In this document: positions 33,282-41,723 of the stretch, in pieces
Numbering within the stretch: the first letter of the stretch is position 1
Layout: the number at the start of each line of letters is the position of its first letter
From: JAVBMU01 sp031551755
GTDB taxonomy: Bacteria; Actinomycetota; Actinomycetes; Actinomycetales; Cellulomonadaceae
Direction: 5' to 3'
DNA: 42,358 bases
NCBI GenBank assembly: GCA_031551755.1
Contig: JAVBNE010000010.1
Span: forward strand, 1-42,358
The notes under the pieces: model-generated
What the model was told of the DNA's origin: nothing
Seen by the model: the letters and a program-made list of their open reading frames with translations, nothing else
The model's database searches: none
Made by a program: the position numbers and the translations under genes

Positions 33282-34483
33282 CCTTCGACTACTACCCGGC
33301 CTGGGCCGACATCGACCTCGGCGCCATCGCCGCGAACATCCGCGCCCTGCGCGAACACGCGCCGACCGCTCAGGTGATGGCCGTGGTCAAGGCCGACGCC
33401 TACGGGCACGGCCTCGTGCCCAGTGCCCATGCCGCCCTGGCCGGTGGTGCGACCTGGCTCGGTGCCGCGCAGGTGGCCGAGGCCCTGGCGTTGCGACGGG
33501 CGGGCATCACCACCGACCAGGCACGGATACTGACCTGGCTCTATGCACCGGGGGCACCGCTCGCCGAGCTGATCGAGGCCGACATCGACATTTCGGTCGC
33601 GGCGCCGTGGTCGCTGGCGGAGACCATCGCCGCCGCGCGGTTCACCGGCCGGGTCGCGCGTGTGCATCTCAAGGTCGACACCGGCCTGGGCCGCGGCGGG
33701 AGCATGCCCGCCGACCTGCGCCCGCTGCTCATCGACGCCCTCACCGCCGAGCGGGACGGTGTGATCCGGCTCGTCGGCCTGTGGTCCCACATGGCCTTCG
33801 CCGACGAGCCGGGCCATCCGACCGTGCGCCACCAGGCGGAGGTCTTCGACGACGCCCTGCGCCTCGCGGACTCCCTGGGCGCCGACCTCGAGGTGCGGCA
33901 TCTGGCGAACTCGGCCGCCACGCTCACCGACTCCCGGGTGCACTACGACGTCGTGCGCCCCGGCCTGGCCGTCTATGGGCTGAGCCCCGTGCCGCAGGTG
34001 GGCGGCCCGGAGAGGTTCGGCCTGGTCCCGGCGATGGCGCTGCGCGCCCACCTCGCGAATGTGAAGGCCGTCAGCGCGGGTCAAGGCGTTTCCTATGCCC
34101 ATGCGTATACGACCACGGCGCCGACCATGCTCGGGCTCGTGCCGCTCGGTTACGCCGACGGCATACCCCGGCACGCCTCCGGTGGGACGCAAGGCCTGGG
34201 CGGGCCGATGCTGGTCGGGGAGGGCGAGACAGCGCGCATCCTGCGGATCGCGGGACGGGTGTGTATGGATCAGGTCGTGCTCGACCTCGGCCCCCGGGCC
34301 ACCGAGCAGCCCGGGGACGTAGTGACGCTCTTCGGTCCGGCCGGCGACGACCCCATCGACACACCGAGCGCCCAGGACTGGGCCGAAGCGGCCGGCACGA
34401 TCAGCTACGAGATCGTGACTCGCCTGGGTGCGCGTGTTCCGCGCCGCTATCACGGCGCCTCGCAGATCGGTTGGAGACCATGA
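33278..34483 (+). CDS. alr: Alanine racemase
   Basis: The 401-residue PLP enzyme makes D-alanine for peptidoglycan. The N-terminal barrel starts AWADIDLGAIAANIRALRE and carries the PLP lysine in VVKADAYGHG (Lys38). The second catalytic residue is the Tyr in QGVSYAHAY of the C-terminal domain. GYADGIPRHAS and RVCMDQVVLDLG are also typical. I chose GTG 33278, which overlaps the previous stop as GTGA; ATG 33257, seven codons upstream, is possible. The ATGA overlap with tsaE at the end is the usual actinobacterial alr–tsaE–tsaB order. Confidence 0.96.
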   Translation: MTFDYYPAWADIDLGAIAANIRALREHAPTAQVMAVVKADAYGHGLVPSAHAALAGGATWLGAAQVAEALALRRAGITTDQARILTWLYAPGAPLAELIEADIDISVAAPWSLAETIAAARFTGRVARVHLKVDTGLGRGGSMPADLRPLLIDALTAERDGVIRLVGLWSHMAFADEPGHPTVRHQAEVFDDALRLADSLGADLEVRHLANSAATLTDSRVHYDVVRPGLAVYGLSPVPQVGGPERFGLVPAMALRAHLANVKAVSAGQGVSYAHAYTTTAPTMLGLVPLGYADGIPRHASGGTQGLGGPMLVGEGETARILRIAGRVCMDQVVLDLGPRATEQPGDVVTLFGPAGDDPIDTPSAQDWAEAAGTISYEIVTRLGARVPRRYHGASQIGWRP

Positions 34484-34983
34484 CCGCCTTGACCTACACC
34501 CTCACAGACACCGAGGACACGCGGGCCTTCGGCCGTGCGCTCGCCGGGGAGCTGACTGCCGGCGACCTGGTGGTGCTGACCGGTGATCTCGGGGCGGGCA
34601 AGACGACCCTGACCCAGGGCATCGGGGCCGGGCTGGGCGTGCGTGGACAGGTCGCGTCGCCGACCTTCATCGTCGCCCGGGAACACCCGTCACTGGCTGA
34701 CGGTCCGCCGCTGGTCCATGTGGACGCCTACCGGCTGGGGTCACTGGCGGAGATGGACGCCCTCGACCTGGACGCCAGCCTGGCGGAGGCCGTGACGGTC
34801 GTGGAGTGGGGCGAGGGGCTCGCGGAGGCGCTCACGGAGGACCGCCTGGAGATTGTGATCGACCGGCCCCGAGGCGATGCCGACGGTACCGGCCGGTCGG
34901 TGACCGTCCGGGCGATCGGGGCGCGCTGGTCCGCACAGGCGTTGCGGTCGTTGCGGGAAACACTGGCGGCCCGGTCGGCCTGA
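34480..34983 (+). CDS. tsaE: tRNA t6A biosynthesis ATPase TsaE
   Basis: The 167-residue protein is the ATPase of the TsaB–TsaD–TsaE complex that makes threonylcarbamoyladenosine at position 37 of ANN-decoding tRNAs. Walker A is GDLGAGKTTLTQGI at about 35-48; SPTFIVAREH, the HVDAYRL motif and VVEWGEGL are the other family marks. ATG 34480 overlaps the alr stop by four bases and has GGAG seven bases upstream. A long frame open upstream is only a second reading of alr. Confidence 0.96.
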   Translation: MTALTYTLTDTEDTRAFGRALAGELTAGDLVVLTGDLGAGKTTLTQGIGAGLGVRGQVASPTFIVAREHPSLADGPPLVHVDAYRLGSLAEMDALDLDASLAEAVTVVEWGEGLAEALTEDRLEIVIDRPRGDADGTGRSVTVRAIGARWSAQALRSLRETLAARSA

Positions 34984-34991
34984 CGCGACAG

Positions 34992-34997
34992 TAGGCT
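34992..34997 (+). promoter_or_regulatory. -10 element before tsaB
   Basis: TAGGCT is followed by six bases and GTG 35004. It would give tsaB an additional leaderless promoter inside the gene series. Confidence 0.45.
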
Positions 34998-35003
34998 GGG
35001 CTC

Positions 35004-35810
35004 GTGCCTGTTCTCGCCCTCGACACGTCCGGTTCCATCGCGGTCGCACTGCTCGCTGATGACGGCACGGTGCTCGCGGCCGACGCGATCGAGTCGCGAC
35101 GGCGTCATGCGGAGGTGCTGTCGCCCATGATCCGCGACGTGCTCGACCGCGGCGGATCGCAGCCGGCCGCGTTGACGGCCGTCGCGGTTGGTACCGGACC
35201 GGCGCCGTTCACCGGCCTGCGGGTCGGATTGGTCACCGCGCGCACGCTGGGGTTGGCGCTCGACATTCCGGTGTGGGGGGTGTGCAGCTTGGATGCGGTG
35301 GCCGCCCAGGCGGCCATCGACCTGGGGTTGGTCGCGGGAACGGAGGTCTTTGTCGCGGCCGATGCCCTTCGCCGTGAGGTGTACTGGGCGCGGTATCGGA
35401 TGAGTTGGGCCGGGTCGCCCGCCGCGCGGTCATCGGCCACGGCCGCTGAGGGGGGCGGACCTGACGCCATGCCCGCGACCGTCGACCCAGTGCTCCTCGC
35501 GGGTCCCGGGGTCGGTGCGGCCGCCGATGTCGCGGCCGAGGCGGTGGGGGCCGTCATCGTCGGCGAAGGGGCTGCGGCCTACCCCGAGGTGCTGGCGGCC
35601 ACCGGGTGGACGGCGGTGAACGGCATCGCGGCCACCCTGGGCCGGTTGGCGGTCGGGCGGCAGGCACTGGGAGTCGCCCAGCCCACCGACCCGTTGTACC
35701 TGAGGCGGCCCGATGTCCAGCAGCCCGCCCCCCGGAAACGGGCCACCGAGCCGCCCACTACCGTCAACCGGGCGCCGCGCCCGGCGATCCCCGGAGGGTC
35801 ACATGACTGA
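35004..35810 (+). CDS. tsaB: tRNA t6A biosynthesis protein TsaB
   Basis: The 268-residue protein is the non-catalytic ASKHA-fold partner of TsaD. Family marks are LALDTSGSIAVALL at the start, RRRHAEVLSPMI, and GTGPAPFTGLRVGLVTARTLG at about 64-84. The C-terminal third carries a Pro/Arg-rich tail (QQPAPRKRATEPP), common in actinobacterial TsaB. The gene overlaps the next one by eight bases. GTG 35004 has a -10 hexamer six bases upstream and no ribosome site. Confidence 0.94.
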   Translation: MPVLALDTSGSIAVALLADDGTVLAADAIESRRRHAEVLSPMIRDVLDRGGSQPAALTAVAVGTGPAPFTGLRVGLVTARTLGLALDIPVWGVCSLDAVAAQAAIDLGLVAGTEVFVAADALRREVYWARYRMSWAGSPAARSSATAAEGGGPDAMPATVDPVLLAGPGVGAAADVAAEAVGAVIVGEGAAAYPEVLAATGWTAVNGIAATLGRLAVGRQALGVAQPTDPLYLRRPDVQQPAPRKRATEPPTTVNRAPRPAIPGGSHD

Positions 35811-37194
35811 GACCAGCACTGCCTCGACCGCCGTCCGGCTGCGTCCGCTGCGGGCGCGCGACCTGGACCGCGTTATCGAGCTCGAACGCGAACTGTTCGG
35901 CTCGGGTGCCTGGACCTACGGCATGTTGGCCGACGAACTGGCGGGACTTGGTCGCTGGTACGTCGCGGCTGAGCCGATCCGGCCCGATGCGGCCGGGCCG
36001 CAACCCGTCGTCGGTTATGCCGGACTGTGGTTCGACGGTGAGGTCACCCAGGTGATGACCATCGGTGTCGACCCGGCCCAGCAACACCTCGGCATCGGCT
36101 CCCAGCTCATGGACGCCCTGATCGCCCGGTCACGGGAGTTGCGGGCGGAAGCCATGCTCCTGGAAGTCCGGGTGGACAATCGCGCGGCTCTCGGGATGTA
36201 CGCGAAGTACGGCTTCGAGCAGGTGCGGGTGCGAAAGCGCTACTACCAGCCGGAAGATGTCGATGCGTACACGATGCGGCTGGACCTCACCGGTGATCGC
36301 TCCCGGGTGCTCGTGACGGTGGCGGCCCTGCGGGCTGAGCTGGCGATCGCGACTGGCAGCGGTTCACGCCGGTCAGCGCCCGTGGTGCTGGATGTCCGGT
36401 GGGCACTTGGCCGCACGGACGGACGCGAACGGTACCTTGCGGCGCATGTGCCGGGGGCCGTCTACGTCGACCTCGAAACTGAGTTGGCCGGGCCGCCCAC
36501 AGCCGAGGACGGCCGACACCCGTTGCCGGATGCGAAGGCTCTCGAGTCCTCGGCACGCCGTTGGGGCATCTGTACGGACCGCCCGGTGGTCGTCTACGAC
36601 GGCGTCGGGGGAATGTCGGCCGCCCGAGCATGGTGGCTGCTGCGCTGGGCCGGCCATCGTGATGTGCGGATCCTGGACGGCGGTATCCAGGCATGGGAGC
36701 AGGCCGGGCTGGAAACCGAACGGGGCGAGGCGGACCCGGCGCCGGGCGACTTCGAGGTGCACCTCGGTAGCCTGCCCATGCTGGATGCACAGCAGGCGGG
36801 GGAGTGGGCAGCCGCCTCCGACGCCGTGCTCCTCGACGCCCGCGCGGCCGAACGGTTCCGTGGTGAGACCGAACCTGTGGACGCTCGCGCCGGGCACATC
36901 CCCGGGGCAGTGAGCGCACCCACCGCGGACAACCTCACCGCGGCGGGGGTCTTCCTCGACGACGCGGCCCTGCGGGCGCGGTTTGCCGCGCTGGGTGTTG
37001 CCGTGCCGGCTGCGGATGCCGAGCGGCGTGGAGGAGAACACGGGCAGCGGGTCGGGCTGTACTGCGGTTCGGGTGTCACCGCCGCCCACGAAGCGGCGGC
37101 GCTGGCCGCCATCGGAGTCGAGGCGGCCCTCTACCCTGGTTCCTGGTCGCAATGGTCGGCCGATCAGTCGAAACCAGTGGCCGTCGGGGCATAG
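35803..37194 (+). CDS. RimI N-acetyltransferase fused to two-domain sulfurtransferase
   Basis: One uninterrupted 463-codon frame joins two enzymes. Residues 1-165 are a RimI-type GNAT acetyltransferase (RLRPLRARDL, then VTQVMTIGVDPAQQHLGIGSQL with the acetyl-CoA loop, and LEVRVDNRAALGMYAKYGF), which acetylates N-terminal Ala of ribosomal protein S18. Residues from about 170 are a complete SseA-like tandem rhodanese: LDVRWALG, VYDGVGGMSAARAWWLLRW, then the catalytic domain with AAERFRGETEPVDARAGHIPGA and active-site Cys421 in CGSGVTA, the loop form of mercaptopyruvate sulfurtransferases. ATG 35803 follows GGAGGG and overlaps tsaB. In most actinobacteria RimI stands alone here. No stop or strong internal ribosome site separates the two parts. 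Confidence 0.88.
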   Translation: MTETSTASTAVRLRPLRARDLDRVIELERELFGSGAWTYGMLADELAGLGRWYVAAEPIRPDAAGPQPVVGYAGLWFDGEVTQVMTIGVDPAQQHLGIGSQLMDALIARSRELRAEAMLLEVRVDNRAALGMYAKYGFEQVRVRKRYYQPEDVDAYTMRLDLTGDRSRVLVTVAALRAELAIATGSGSRRSAPVVLDVRWALGRTDGRERYLAAHVPGAVYVDLETELAGPPTAEDGRHPLPDAKALESSARRWGICTDRPVVVYDGVGGMSAARAWWLLRWAGHRDVRILDGGIQAWEQAGLETERGEADPAPGDFEVHLGSLPMLDAQQAGEWAAASDAVLLDARAAERFRGETEPVDARAGHIPGAVSAPTADNLTAAGVFLDDAALRARFAALGVAVPAADAERRGGEHGQRVGLYCGSGVTAAHEAAALAAIGVEAALYPGSWSQWSADQSKPVAVGA

Positions 37195-37218
37195 GGCTGG
37201 TTCCCTGCGGAACCGGCC
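37195..37218. terminator. Bidirectional hairpin after the rimI–sulfurtransferase gene
   Basis: GGCTGGTTCC and GGAACCGGCC form a 10-bp stem with one wobble pair and a 4-base loop, directly after the stop. It lies between convergent genes. Confidence 0.65.
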
Positions 37219-37230
37219 GTCGGGCTACGC

Positions 37231-37866
37231 TCAGATGATCGCGGATGCTTGTGCGAAGGTCAGGCGACCCTGGCGCGGATGCGAGGCACCCTCCGTGGCG
37301 GGATAGCCCACGTTGAGCACGACGAGCGACTGCCAGCCGCTGTCCGCGAAGAACTCAGCATCCAGGCCGGCGGCGTCGAAGCCGGTCATCGGTCCGACGT
37401 GCAGGTCGGCAGCTCGCAGACCGACGATGAAGTAGCCGATCTGAATGAGGGCGGAGGTCCGGGCGAAGGGGCTGCGGAACTCGAGCCCGCCACTTTCGAA
37501 CTTCTCCTTCGCGCCCGGCTTGTTCGGGACGAGGATGTCGAGGTGCTGGTGGAAGCCGGGGTCGGCAGCGGCCACGATCGTCAGGGGAGCGGCCAGCGTC
37601 TTGTCGCGGTTGCCACCGTTCATGTGGGTCGCGAGGCGTTCGCGGGCGGCTGTGCTCCGGACGACCAGCAGACGCAACGGAAGCGTGTTCATCGCCGTGG
37701 GACCCCACCGCATCAGGTCGTAGGCTGCGGCGATCTGTTCACCGCTGACGGGCTTGTCGGCGAAGGTGTGAACGGTGCGGGCTTCGCGGAAGAGCAGGTC
37801 GGCGGTCTCCGGGTCGATGGCAAGCAATTGCTCGAAATCGGTGTCGGCGAGGGTGTCGAGGGTCAT
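37231..37866 (-). CDS. RutE/HadB-like nitroreductase-family protein
   Basis: The 211-residue protein fits the FMN-dependent malonic semialdehyde reductase (RutE-like) branch of the nitroreductase family. Marks are ARTVHTFADKPVS near the start, YDLMRWGPTAMNTLPLRLLVV with the FMN-binding stretch at about 50-70, and GLRAADLHVGPMTGFDAAGLD at about 148-168. No other rut genes are nearby, so pyrimidine breakdown is not implied; the physiological substrate is unknown. I chose ATG 37866; a TTG five codons upstream is in frame. It is convergent with the RimI fusion gene and divergent from tsaD. Confidence 0.88.
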   Translation of the reverse strand: MTLDTLADTDFEQLLAIDPETADLLFREARTVHTFADKPVSGEQIAAAYDLMRWGPTAMNTLPLRLLVVRSTAARERLATHMNGGNRDKTLAAPLTIVAAADPGFHQHLDILVPNKPGAKEKFESGGLEFRSPFARTSALIQIGYFIVGLRAADLHVGPMTGFDAAGLDAEFFADSGWQSLVVLNVGYPATEGASHPRQGRLTFAQASAII

Positions 37867-37965
37867 GTTTGCGGTAACCAACGGTGGCGGTCGCGTTCAT
37901 CCTCATCGGAATGTGACCTTGCAGACACGGCCCTGCCGTCCTTCCTGCGCCGACCGGGTCCGTCG

Positions 37966-38037
37966 ACGAGTGCTGTGCTTTGTTCTCGAGTGCTGTGGTT
38001 CAAGCCGCAGCACTCGACCGAAAACACAGCACTCGAC
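37966..38037. repeat. Four-unit palindromic intergenic repeat, copy 2
   Basis: Two direct units (ACGAGTGCTGTGCTT and TCGAGTGCTGTGGTT, 20 bases apart) are followed by two inverted units ending GCAGCACTCGAC and ACAGCACTCGAC. Length and layout match copy 1 at 10223-10293. It lies between the divergent nitroreductase and tsaD genes. Confidence 0.85.
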
Positions 38038-38101
38038 CGCGGGCACCTGTGAGTGCGGTGTGAGCCGGCCGGCGTCGCCAACGGGTTTCCAACCACACGA
38101 T

Positions 38102-38107
38102 TACCCT
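38102..38107 (+). promoter_or_regulatory. -10 element of tsaD
   Basis: TACCCT is followed by six bases and ATG 38114, with no Shine-Dalgarno site. This fits a leaderless message. Confidence 0.45.
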
Positions 38108-38113
38108 GATGTC

Positions 38114-39172
38114 ATGCCCAGCCACGACACCGATACCCCGCTCGTCCTCGGTATCGAGACCTCCTGCGACGAGACCGGTGTGGCCCTCGTGCGCGGCCGC
38201 GAGCTGCTGGTCGACGCTGTGGCCAGCTCGATGGATGAACATGCCCGGTTCGGCGGAATCCTGCCCGAGGTGGCGTCGCGGGCACATCTGGAGGCGATGA
38301 TCCCGACGATCGAACGGGCATTGGAGGATACCGGAGTCGGCTTGGCTGAGGTCGATGCGGTCGCGGTCACCGCAGGCCCGGGGCTGGTCGGGCCGCTGAC
38401 CATCGGCACCGCCGCCGCCAAGGCCCTCGCGCTCGCCTTGGGCAAGCCGCTGTACGGGGTGAACCACGTGATCGGCCATGCGGCCGTCGACGAACTCGTG
38501 CACGGCCCGTTCCCCGACCGCCTGCTTGCCTTGGTCGTCTCCGGGGGCCACTCGTCGCTGCTCCTCGTCAACGACATCGCGACCGATGTGGTCGAACTCG
38601 GCTCCACCTTGGACGACGCCGCGGGGGAGTCGTTCGACAAGGTCGGCCGGCTGCTGGGCCTGCCCTACCCAGGCGGCCCGCACATCGATCGGCTGGCGCG
38701 CGAGGGTGACCCGGCGGCGATCCGGTTCCCTCGTGCCCTGACTGCCCCGAAAGACCAGGAGAAGCATGCCTACGACTTCTCCTTCTCGGGGCTGAAGACG
38801 GCTGTCGCTCGGTGGGTCGAGGCCTGCGTCGACCGCGGGGACGAGGTTCCCGTCGCGGATGTCGCGGCGTCATTTGCGGAGTCGGTGGCCGACGTGCTCA
38901 CCGCCAAGACCATCGCGGCGTGTCGACGTCACGGTGTCGACACACTCGTGATCGGCGGAGGTTTCAGCGCGAACTCTCAGCTCAGGGAAATGGCGGCGGT
39001 CCGTTGTGCCGAGGCCGGCATCACGTTGCGGATTCCGCCGATCCGGTACTGCACGGACAACGGTGCCATGATCGCCGCACTCGGTTCTGCGATCGTGCGG
39101 GCAGGGGTGGCGCCGTCCTCGCTCGGCATCGGGGTGGATTCGTCAATGCCATTGACCACGATCGCGGTATAG
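38114..39172 (+). CDS. tsaD: tRNA N6-adenosine threonylcarbamoyltransferase
   Basis: The 352-residue protein is the catalytic subunit of t6A synthesis, transferring threonylcarbamoyl from its adenylate to A37 of tRNA. The metal site HVIGHAAVDE gives His118 and His122. Other family marks are LGIETSCDETGVALV at the start, FGGILPEVASRAHLE, GPGLVGPLTIG, LVVSGGHSSLLLV, the third metal residue region, and IPPIRYCTDNGAMIA near the end. ATG 38114 is the family start and has a -10 hexamer six bases upstream. A further open frame upstream covers the intergenic repeat and is not coding. It is separated from tsaB by the RimI fusion and an inserted opposite-strand gene. Confidence 0.97.
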   Translation: MPSHDTDTPLVLGIETSCDETGVALVRGRELLVDAVASSMDEHARFGGILPEVASRAHLEAMIPTIERALEDTGVGLAEVDAVAVTAGPGLVGPLTIGTAAAKALALALGKPLYGVNHVIGHAAVDELVHGPFPDRLLALVVSGGHSSLLLVNDIATDVVELGSTLDDAAGESFDKVGRLLGLPYPGGPHIDRLAREGDPAAIRFPRALTAPKDQEKHAYDFSFSGLKTAVARWVEACVDRGDEVPVADVAASFAESVADVLTAKTIAACRRHGVDTLVIGGGFSANSQLREMAAVRCAEAGITLRIPPIRYCTDNGAMIAALGSAIVRAGVAPSSLGIGVDSSMPLTTIAV

Positions 39173-39250
39173 GAGGCGTCGCGCCCGGCCGACCATGATC
39201 GCGGTGCAGGGCGGTCTGGGACGGGAGGCGTCGTGTACGCGCTGGTCGGG

Positions 39251-39265
39251 GGCGGCCTGACCGCC
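39251..39265. terminator. Weak hairpin between tsaD and the GCS2 gene
   Basis: GGCGG-CCTGA-CCGCC is a 5-bp stem at the end of the leftward gene, between convergent genes. It is a weak candidate; the rest of 39173-39264 shows nothing I can name. Confidence 0.25.
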
Positions 39266-40410
39266 TAGAGCGGCCGGCCCGCCCGCATCTCCGCGACCAG
39301 CGAGTTCACGACCGCGCCGAGGTCTCCGGCAGATCTGCGAGCGACGGCTCGCTGGCGTTGGTAGGAGGCGCCCCGGCGCAGGATGAGCTGGACGTCGTGC
39401 AACTCAGCGGCGCAGCCCAGCCGATCGGCGACCGGTTCCAGCTCGGTGAGCAGCTTCGCGACGGCGTCCGTCACCAGTTCCTCGTCGCCGGCACGGTTGG
39501 TGATGATGATGGCGTCCATGCCGTAGCGGGCGGATCGCCACTTGTTCTCCTGAGCGAACCAAGGCGGAAGCGTCGGTAGCTCCCGGCCCTCGTCGAGCCT
39601 GGTCGACAGGTGTTCCACCAGGCAGTGGGTCAGGGCGGCCAGGGCGAGGAGTTCGGTCATGTTGGTGACGCCGTCCAGCACCCGGGTCTCCAAGGTGCCG
39701 AACCGCGGGGAGGGCCGCAGGTCCCAGCGCACCTCGTCGAACTGGTCGATCACCCCGGTGTGCATCATGTCCGCGGCATACCCCTCCAGCTCGGACCACT
39801 TGTCGAAGTGGTACCCGATCCCCGCGGTGGGCAACTGCTGGAACATCAGCGCCCGGTTGGAGGCGTAGCCGGTGTCGACGCCACCCCAGAACGGTGATGA
39901 TGCCGACAACGACTGCAGATGGGCGAAATAGCACAGCATCGCGTTCATGATCGGCAGGACCTTGTCGCGGCTCTCGATCCCGACGTGTACATGCACCCCG
40001 TAGATGAGCATCTGCCGGCCCCACCACTGGGTGCGGTCGATGAGCGTGTTGTAGCGCTCCTTGTCGGTGACCCGCTGTTGGGACGAGCTGGCGAACGGGT
40101 GAGTGCCCGCGCACATCAACTCGACTCGCAGCGGCTCGGCCACGGCCCGCAGCTCTTCGATGCCGGCGGCCAGGTCGCGTCCGGCCTCACCGACCGTACG
40201 GCAGACACCGCTGGTGACCTCGACGGTATTGAGGAGCAGCTCGGCGCGGATGGTGGGGTGCTCGGAGTGTCCGGGCGGCCGGACGCCTTCGAGGATGGTC
40301 CGGGCGGCTTGGCGCAGGTCACCGGAATCGGTATCGACCAGTGCGAGTTCCCATTCGAGCCCCACCGTGGAACGCTCGGATGCCGCGAAGGGCAGGTGCA
40401 TGTCAGCCAT
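39265..40410 (-). CDS. Glutamate–cysteine ligase family 2 (YbdK-like)
   Basis: The 381-residue protein belongs to the GCS2 family of carboxylate–amine ligases (YbdK, EgtA-like). Marks are STVGLEWELALVD at the start (Glu-rich nucleotide/metal site), AELLLNTVEVTSGVC, MCAGTHPFASSSQQ, VHVHVGIESRDK, SASSPFWGGVDTGYASNR and RPSPRFGTLETRVLDG. Members ligate glutamate to cysteine or other amines. In actinobacteria without glutathione the role is unsettled, and ergothioneine precursors are one option for the family. I chose ATG 40410, which overlaps the methyltransferase stop by eight bases; ATG 40401 is also possible. Confidence 0.92.
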   Translation of the reverse strand: MADMHLPFAASERSTVGLEWELALVDTDSGDLRQAARTILEGVRPPGHSEHPTIRAELLLNTVEVTSGVCRTVGEAGRDLAAGIEELRAVAEPLRVELMCAGTHPFASSSQQRVTDKERYNTLIDRTQWWGRQMLIYGVHVHVGIESRDKVLPIMNAMLCYFAHLQSLSASSPFWGGVDTGYASNRALMFQQLPTAGIGYHFDKWSELEGYAADMMHTGVIDQFDEVRWDLRPSPRFGTLETRVLDGVTNMTELLALAALTHCLVEHLSTRLDEGRELPTLPPWFAQENKWRSARYGMDAIIITNRAGDEELVTDAVAKLLTELEPVADRLGCAAELHDVQLILRRGASYQRQRAVARRSAGDLGAVVNSLVAEMRAGRPL

Positions 40411-41674
40411 TGTCGGTGCCCGCCGCCGTGCTGTCGCTCCCGGAGTGCCGGAGTGGACTGACCACCAGGACCCGTTGGCCACCGGCGACCCGGGTGAGCA
40501 CGATCGTGGCCTCGGCGCTGCCGCTCAGGGCGAGCTGTTTGCGGAGTTGGTCCGGCACGATGGCGGTGCCGCGCTTCTTGATCGTGAGCCGCCCGACATC
40601 ACGTTCTCGCAGGTAGGCGCGGAGTCGCTTGAGTCCGAAGGGTATGACGTCGAGGATCCGGTAGCCGGTGGCGAGCCCTCGGGCGAGACCCTGCTGGTCG
40701 AGGGTGACCGGGCTGTCCGTGGTGATGTACGCGATCGTACGGTCGATCAGCCGCCCATCGAGTTCGGCGGCGGCTTGTGCGACCAGGCCGGCTCGGATGA
40801 CGGCGCCGTCCGGTTCGTAGAGGTAGTGGCCGACGTCGCCGACGCCAGGGCGGATGTCAACCTCGTCCCCGAGCCGGGCCAGTTCCCGTGCGGAGGTGGT
40901 TCCGTCCGGCAGGGTCCGTAGGATGAGGGCGCTGCGCCCAGGGCCGCGCGGCGCCAGCGGTCCGAACCAGATACCGGCTTCGACGACGTCGCCGTCGACC
41001 GAGACCCACTGGGTTTCGGCATCGGTGGGCAGGCCGTTGTGTGAGATCGCCGGGCCGACCTTGATGCCCAGGGCGGGCACGGTGTCCCGCAGCGCCCAGA
41101 CGTCGTCGAGCGGGGGAGCGTAGGCGCGTGGGTTCACGACGCGGGCGCCGCCACGGGTGCGCCGCGCCGGGTCGGCGTAGACCCCGCCGACCCCCTCGGC
41201 GACCAGGTCGAGGGTCAGACCGTCAGTATGCCGGACCTCGGCCTCCGGGAAGTGGCGCAGGTTCACGGTCGCGATCGAGGCGACCATCTCGTCGATGTCG
41301 GTGGCCAGCACTTGGAGGCCGGTGCCGGCGAAAGCCATCGCGTCGGCGCCGATCCCGCAGGTCAGATCAGCGATCTTGGTGACGCCCGCCGCCAGGTACC
41401 GCTGCGAGTGGCGGGCTGCGACGACCAGGCGGGTGGCCTGTTCCAATCCGGCCTGGGTGAACAGCATCCCGTCAGCGAAGTCCCCAAACTTGGCGCGGGC
41501 GGCCGCCCTCAGACGCGATTGGGTCAAGGCCGCGGCGACGAGGTCGGGATCAACTCCGCGAGCCTTGAGGCCACTGGAGAGCACAAGTACCTGGCGTTCG
41601 TCATAGGCGGGCAGCGCGTTCAACAGCGACCACCCGGTGGGGCTCAGGAGCTTGGTCAGCGCGGTGGCGTCCAT
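40403..41674 (-). CDS. SAM-dependent methyltransferase with THUMP-like domain
   Basis: The 423-residue protein has a class-I methyltransferase core. IADLTCGIGADAMAFAGTG at about 101-119 is the SAM-binding glycine loop, LATDIDEMVAS the following acidic motif, and VYADPARRTRGGARV carries the DPARR motif in the place of the usual catalytic DPP(Y/F). The C-terminal 100 residues (YLRERDVGRLTIKKRGTA) match the THUMP-like domain found in this actinobacterial family. RNA is the likely substrate, but no member's target is known to me. It starts at ATG 41674 behind AAGGA. The CIRCE operator of groES begins 50 bases upstream of its start and could also affect it. Confidence 0.88.
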   Translation of the reverse strand: MDATALTKLLSPTGWSLLNALPAYDERQVLVLSSGLKARGVDPDLVAAALTQSRLRAAARAKFGDFADGMLFTQAGLEQATRLVVAARHSQRYLAAGVTKIADLTCGIGADAMAFAGTGLQVLATDIDEMVASIATVNLRHFPEAEVRHTDGLTLDLVAEGVGGVYADPARRTRGGARVVNPRAYAPPLDDVWALRDTVPALGIKVGPAISHNGLPTDAETQWVSVDGDVVEAGIWFGPLAPRGPGRSALILRTLPDGTTSARELARLGDEVDIRPGVGDVGHYLYEPDGAVIRAGLVAQAAAELDGRLIDRTIAYITTDSPVTLDQQGLARGLATGYRILDVIPFGLKRLRAYLRERDVGRLTIKKRGTAIVPDQLRKQLALSGSAEATIVLTRVAGGQRVLVVSPLRHSGSDSTAAGTDNG

Positions 41675-41723
41675 GTTCCGATCCTTCCACGGCTGTCGAG
41701 GGTCAAGCCTGCTCGGCGACTCG

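Noticed and set aside
33607..34479. Upstream extension of the tsaE frame through alr
   Set aside because: TsaE family length and the ATGA overlap fix the start at 34480; the extension reads alr in the wrong frame.
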